Below are positions 58,923-64,000 of a DNA stretch of 64,000 nucleotides, piece by piece. The stretch comes from Litorivivens sp041624475 (lineage in GTDB: Bacteria > Pseudomonadota > Gammaproteobacteria > Pseudomonadales > Spongiibacteraceae): NCBI RefSeq assembly GCF_041624475.1, contig NZ_JBFJUX010000016.1:1-64000 (forward strand), read 5' to 3'. The translations under genes and the position numbers were made by a program. Below the pieces are notes generated by a model. The model did not search any database and had not been told where the DNA came from. It saw only the letters and a program-made list of their open reading frames with translations. Position 1 is the first letter of the stretch. Every line of letters starts with the position of its first letter.

Positions 58923-61277
58923 TCAGGGGCAATCGGCAATTGGCCCGGATATCACAAAGATATCGCTAATGGCTTCGTAGGGGCTGGCCTCCTGTGCAAA
59001 CATGCCGCGCGAAGCACCGTTTATGCGCAATCGATAATTCCCGGCCGGTGTATTGCGCGGGATGGCCCAGGACACCAGTGCGGTGCCGCCGCTGCTGACT
59101 TGAGGACGTTCCTGCGCCACGGGGGGCTGAACCAGAGCTTGCCATTCGTAAATCAGCTCGGGGGATCGGTCTTCGACATGGACGGCCCAATTGCCATCGG
59201 TCTGCTGGCGTTCGACAGTGACATAACTCTGCTGGATTCGAAGGTCATTGCCGGGGTGGCCGACAACAACTTCTGCCTGAAGGGTATCGCCGGCTTTTGT
59301 TACGCCGGGTGGTTGCAGCGCGAAGGTTCCCGGCTCACCGGAGGGATGGGGTGATTCCATCGGGCCGGCAACCAGTTCCAGATTTGGGCGTGCGCCCGGA
59401 GCCGGGGGCGAGGCCTGAGCTTTGCCCGCAACAAGAGCCCGCGCCATACGCAGGGATTCCTGCGCAACCGCCGCCTGCGTCCAGGGGCCATAGAGGGTCG
59501 AAGCGCCTTCATACTGTTGCGAGGCGTATTCTTCCCGGGTGGTCAGATAGTGCACATAATCATTCACCAGCCCGGCGATGACGAGGTTGTCGATTCCCTC
59601 AGCGGCGAGCTCTTCTAATAGCAGCGAACGGATGCGACGCGCGGCCATGGTGGTCACTTCCCAGGGCAGGCCGAGCAGGGCGAAATTACCGATACGAAAC
59701 AACTGGAAAGGCAATACGCTGCCCCCGCGCGGCAGCAGAACGGGTTTTTCTGCCTGACAGGAAAAGTCTCCGATTTCCGGGGGTAATTGCTGTGCGTTGC
59801 ACATCACCGCGGCGGATAGCACCTGGCCGGGGATGGTTTCCTTGGGCCAGCCGCCGGGGAAGCCCTCAAGTCGTGTACCCGTCAGGGTGGCGATATCCTC
59901 CAGCGCCGCATTTAGAACATCAGGGCTGTCACTGCATTTTAGGCCTTCTTTGGTGGGGCCGGGACCATCTTCGGCGCCGGCGCCAAAGGACGCGCCAAGA
60001 ATACCGTCGCAGGTGCGTTTGTCCGGTGAGTCAAGTTCAGACGGGTGCTTGAGACTGTTCAGAACCGTTGGGTCGTCCACCGTAATGGTTGTGATCGGTA
60101 TTTGCGCGAATCGAAAGTCTACCGGCCCTTCAATAAAGTCGCCGCTGCCGAACAGTTCTATTGCGCGTGCCAGTTGTTTTATGCCGGAAATGGCGTTGGC
60201 ATCCAGGTCATTTTCGCCGCCACCGCGGAAGGGGCTCGGGTAGGGGAATTCTTCAATGTCAATGTTAGGAGAGGCGTCGCCTTCATCGGCCTGAGCGAAG
60301 GCGGCAACAAAGGTCCCGGCGGCCGGGTCGGCACGGTAGTCGGTTGCCATCAGCTCCTCAAAGCCGAGCGATGCATAGCCTTTCACGTCGCCACTGACAT
60401 AGTGTTCGGCGGGACCGATAACGGTGGGGTGCACGCCAAACCAATTTATTAATCCTACCGGATTTCCGCCACGCTCCAGCTCCAGCTGAACCATGCGTTT
60501 GTTAACCTGGGTTTCTTCATTGCGTTCGTTGGTAAACAGCGCGCGCTCACTTTCCGGGTTCAGTGCGTAGGCGGGCTTGGAGCGGTTGATATTGGTGTTC
60601 AACAGCTCGCCCGCCGAAAGCCGGATACGCGCCGACTCCGGGTTCGCCACCAGATTGCTGTGTGCATTCTGAATGGCCTTGAAGGTGCCGCCGGCAATGA
60701 CCGCCAGCCCGTTGCCAATGCCGGCCAGCCCAACTCCTGGGTCGGAGTGGGTGTGGGTCACCGACAGCATGACATTGTTCGCGTTGTAATGAGGGGCAAG
60801 TTGCGGGTCGGCAGCGATTTCAGCGAGTATGGCGTTGCGCAGGGAGGCGCTCATCAGGCCTGTGTCCAGGGAAACAAACATGACGCGCTTGCCATTACAG
60901 GGTGAGTTGATGACAAAAGCGCGTGCGTAGACGCGAGTATGCAGGGCGCTGAACACCTGTTGCGGATTGACCCATGCCAGACTGGCCGTGTCTGCGATGG
61001 TGGCGGTGATATCGTGCAGGCCGACCCCGACCTGAAAGGATTGGTTGTCAGCGCACTCGGATGGGCTTTGCAGTGGAGCGGTTACGTCCACTTCAAGGCG
61101 GCCAGGCGCGTCGAGGCCGTCACCTACCAGCCGGCGCGGATCATTGATCAGGCAACTGGCTGCAGCCGTTTCTTTTAAATCCGGTGGCTGGGTAACTGTC
61201 ACTGGAGTACTTGAGCTGCTGTCGCCATTACAGCCTGCCAAAAGGAGCAGACTGCAGGTTAAAATCAGGGCTGGTTT
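58923..61277 (-). CDS. Neutral/alkaline ceramidase-type lipoprotein
   Basis: 784 residues from ATG 61277. The signal ends in the lipobox LLAGC. Ceramidase (alk) domain: VGVGLHDITATIAD, MFVSLDTGLMSASLRNAIL, zinc-site MLSVTHTHSDPG, and the nucleophile region FAQADEGDASPNID (Ser in DASPN). The C-terminal part (about 640-784) is the Ig-like domain of bacterial neutral ceramidases. It cleaves the amide of ceramide-like lipids at the cell surface. An ATG at 61310 is possible but has no ribosome site. Confidence 0.85.
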   Translation of the reverse strand, partial: KPALILTCSLLLLAGCNGDSSSSTPVTVTQPPDLKETAAASCLINDPRRLVGDGLDAPGRLEVDVTAPLQSPSECADNQSFQVGVGLHDITATIADTASLAWVNPQQVFSALHTRVYARAFVINSPCNGKRVMFVSLDTGLMSASLRNAILAEIAADPQLAPHYNANNVMLSVTHTHSDPGVGLAGIGNGLAVIAGGTFKAIQNAHSNLVANPESARIRLSAGELLNTNINRSKPAYALNPESERALFTNERNEETQVNKRMVQLELERGGNPVGLINWFGVHPTVIGPAEHYVSGDVKGYASLGFEELMATDYRADPAAGTFVAAFAQADEGDASPNIDIEEFPYPSPFRGGGENDLDANAISGIKQLARAIELFGSGDFIEGPVDFRFAQIPITTITVDDPTVLNSLKHPSELDSPDKRTCDGILGASFGAGAEDGPGPTKEGLKCSDSPDVLNAALEDIATLTGTRLEGFPGGWPKETIPGQVLSAAVMCNAQQLPPEIGDFSCQAEKPVLLPRGGSVLPFQLFRIGNFALLGLPWEVTTMAARRIRSLLLEELAAEGIDNLVIAGLVNDYVHYLTTREEYASQQYEGASTLYGPWTQAAVAQESLRMARALVAGKAQASPPAPGARPNLELVAGPMESPHPSGEPGTFALQPPGVTKAGDTLQAEVVVGHPGNDLRIQQSYVTVERQQTDGNWAVHVEDRSPELIYEWQALVQPPVAQERPQVSSGGTALVSWAIPRNTPAGNYRLRINGASRGMFAQEASPYEAISDIFVISGPIADCP

Positions 61278-61424
61278 CATGGGTATCACTGCGTAGGTTG
61301 GTTTTTGCATTGCGGGGGCGGCAATTCATGTCAGTTAATGGTAACGCAGGTTGGCTGACGTGTCCTCGGTGAACTTCAAACCGTGTGCCCGCCGGATCGC
61401 AGGCCACATGGTGGAAAGAGTTAC

Positions 61425-63389
<1,965 letters not shown>

Positions 63390-63396
63390 AGGCTGT

Positions 63397-64000
63397 TTAC
63401 TGTCTCTTGGCAGTGATGGCATTGGCAACGCGGGAGTTGTTGGGGCGATTCAAGCGATCTGAAATGGCGTTGCCAGCGTTAATCAGTTTGTCGAGGTCAA
63501 TACCGTGCTCGATACCAAGGCCATTGAGTAAATAGATCACATCTTCAGTCGCTACGTTGCCGGAAGCACCTTTGGCATAGGGGCAGCCGCCGAGACCAGC
63601 GACTGAGCTGTCGACGGTTGCTACGCCCATTTCAAGTGACTTGAGAATGTTGGCGAGCGCCTGACCGTAGGTGTCATGGAAGTGTACCGCCAGTTTTTCC
63701 ATGGGAATTTCCTTACCCAGTGTTTCCAGCAAGCGCTGAACGCTGGCGGCGGTGCCTACGCCTATAGTGTCTCCAAGGGAGACTTCGTAGCAGCCCATGG
63801 CCAGCAGCTCGTGGCTTACCTCCAGCACCTTTTCCGGGGCGATGTCGCCCTCATAGGGGCAGCCAACCACGCAGGACATATAGCCACGCACCGGAATATT
63901 GGCGGCTTTGGCGGCATCCATAACGGGTTTAAAACGCTCCAGACTCTCGGCAATGGAGCAGTTGGTATTCTTCTGGGCGAAAGCTTCGGAAGCCGCGCCG
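63397..64000 (-). CDS. mvaB: Hydroxymethylglutaryl-CoA lyase (partial, runs off the right edge)
   Basis: About 200 C-terminal residues are present; the N-terminus lies beyond 64000. The frame stays open to the edge (GAASEAFAQKNTNCSIAESL). Visible: CVVGCPYEGDIAPEKV, SLGDTIGVGTAASV, HFHDTYGQALANI and the family signature VAGLGGCPYAKGASGNVATE with its catalytic Cys. It splits HMG-CoA into acetoacetate and acetyl-CoA at the end of leucine degradation. Confidence 0.92.
   Translation of the reverse strand, partial: GAASEAFAQKNTNCSIAESLERFKPVMDAAKAANIPVRGYMSCVVGCPYEGDIAPEKVLEVSHELLAMGCYEVSLGDTIGVGTAASVQRLLETLGKEIPMEKLAVHFHDTYGQALANILKSLEMGVATVDSSVAGLGGCPYAKGASGNVATEDVIYLLNGLGIEHGIDLDKLINAGNAISDRLNRPNNSRVANAITAKRQ

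Overview
The window looks like the chromosome of a free-living marine gammaproteobacterium. The gene content (LuxO-type regulator, DUF2058 protein, NhaP2-type antiporter, RecQ, CspA, WS/DGAT wax synthase, SCP-x-like thiolase, carotenoid oxygenase, TonB receptor, ceramidase, PaaN-like dehydrogenase) resembles the Cellvibrionales (Halieaceae/Spongiibacteraceae type). That placement is inferred from gene content and was not searched. No rRNA, tRNA, CRISPR array or insertion sequence was seen.

Layout. 1-3221: end of a Tad/Flp-pilus locus (unidentified C-terminus, tadB, tadC, a large protein with a prepilin-like N-terminus). 3244-5352: a luciferase-like oxidoreductase and a TPR lipoprotein. 5353-14682: a signalling block with a LuxO/SypG-like sigma-54 activator, a REC-Hpt protein, two soluble hybrid histidine kinases, an EAL phosphodiesterase and an isochorismatase-family hydrolase. 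14913-30751: an exopolysaccharide locus (degenerate-HPT/WecG fusion, Wza-type exporter, Wzz-type co-polymerase, Wzy-type polymerase, pyruvyl transferase, glycosyltransferases, WbaP-type initiating transferase, flippase) plus an operon for a LruC/GEVED secreted protein and two related small secreted proteins. 30859-36133: DUF2058 protein, NhaP2-type antiporter, fused SecDF and a small exported protein. 36276-48312: two divergent operons that look catabolic (CoA ligase, nitronate monooxygenase, TonB receptor and thiolase; against carotenoid oxygenase, thiolase, lipocalin-like protein, PaaN-like dehydrogenase and tandem HxlR regulator). 48493-64000: lipase, degenerate sensor kinase, wax synthase, spermidine-synthase-like protein, SDR, CspA, RecQ, ceramidase, acetoacetyl-CoA synthetase and partial HMG-CoA lyase.

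Main discovery. Eight sequences matching the sigma-54 -24/-12 promoter (GG-N10-GC) lie in front of the signalling and polysaccharide operons between 7.5 and 29.9 kb. Seven intergenic regions hold copies of a 13-bp palindrome, TTGCA-WWW-TGCRA, usually 55-120 bp upstream of these promoters. This is the site known for Vibrio LuxO (TTGCA-N3-TGCAA), and the window encodes one LuxO-like sigma-54 activator. The simplest model is a self-contained regulon: soluble kinases pass phosphate through REC/Hpt domains to the activator. The activator then drives its own operon, one kinase gene, the EAL gene, and every polysaccharide and matrix-protein operon directly. There is no room for Qrr sRNAs between the promoters and the genes. 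The layout recalls the Vibrio fischeri SypG/syp system but with different kinases and cargo.
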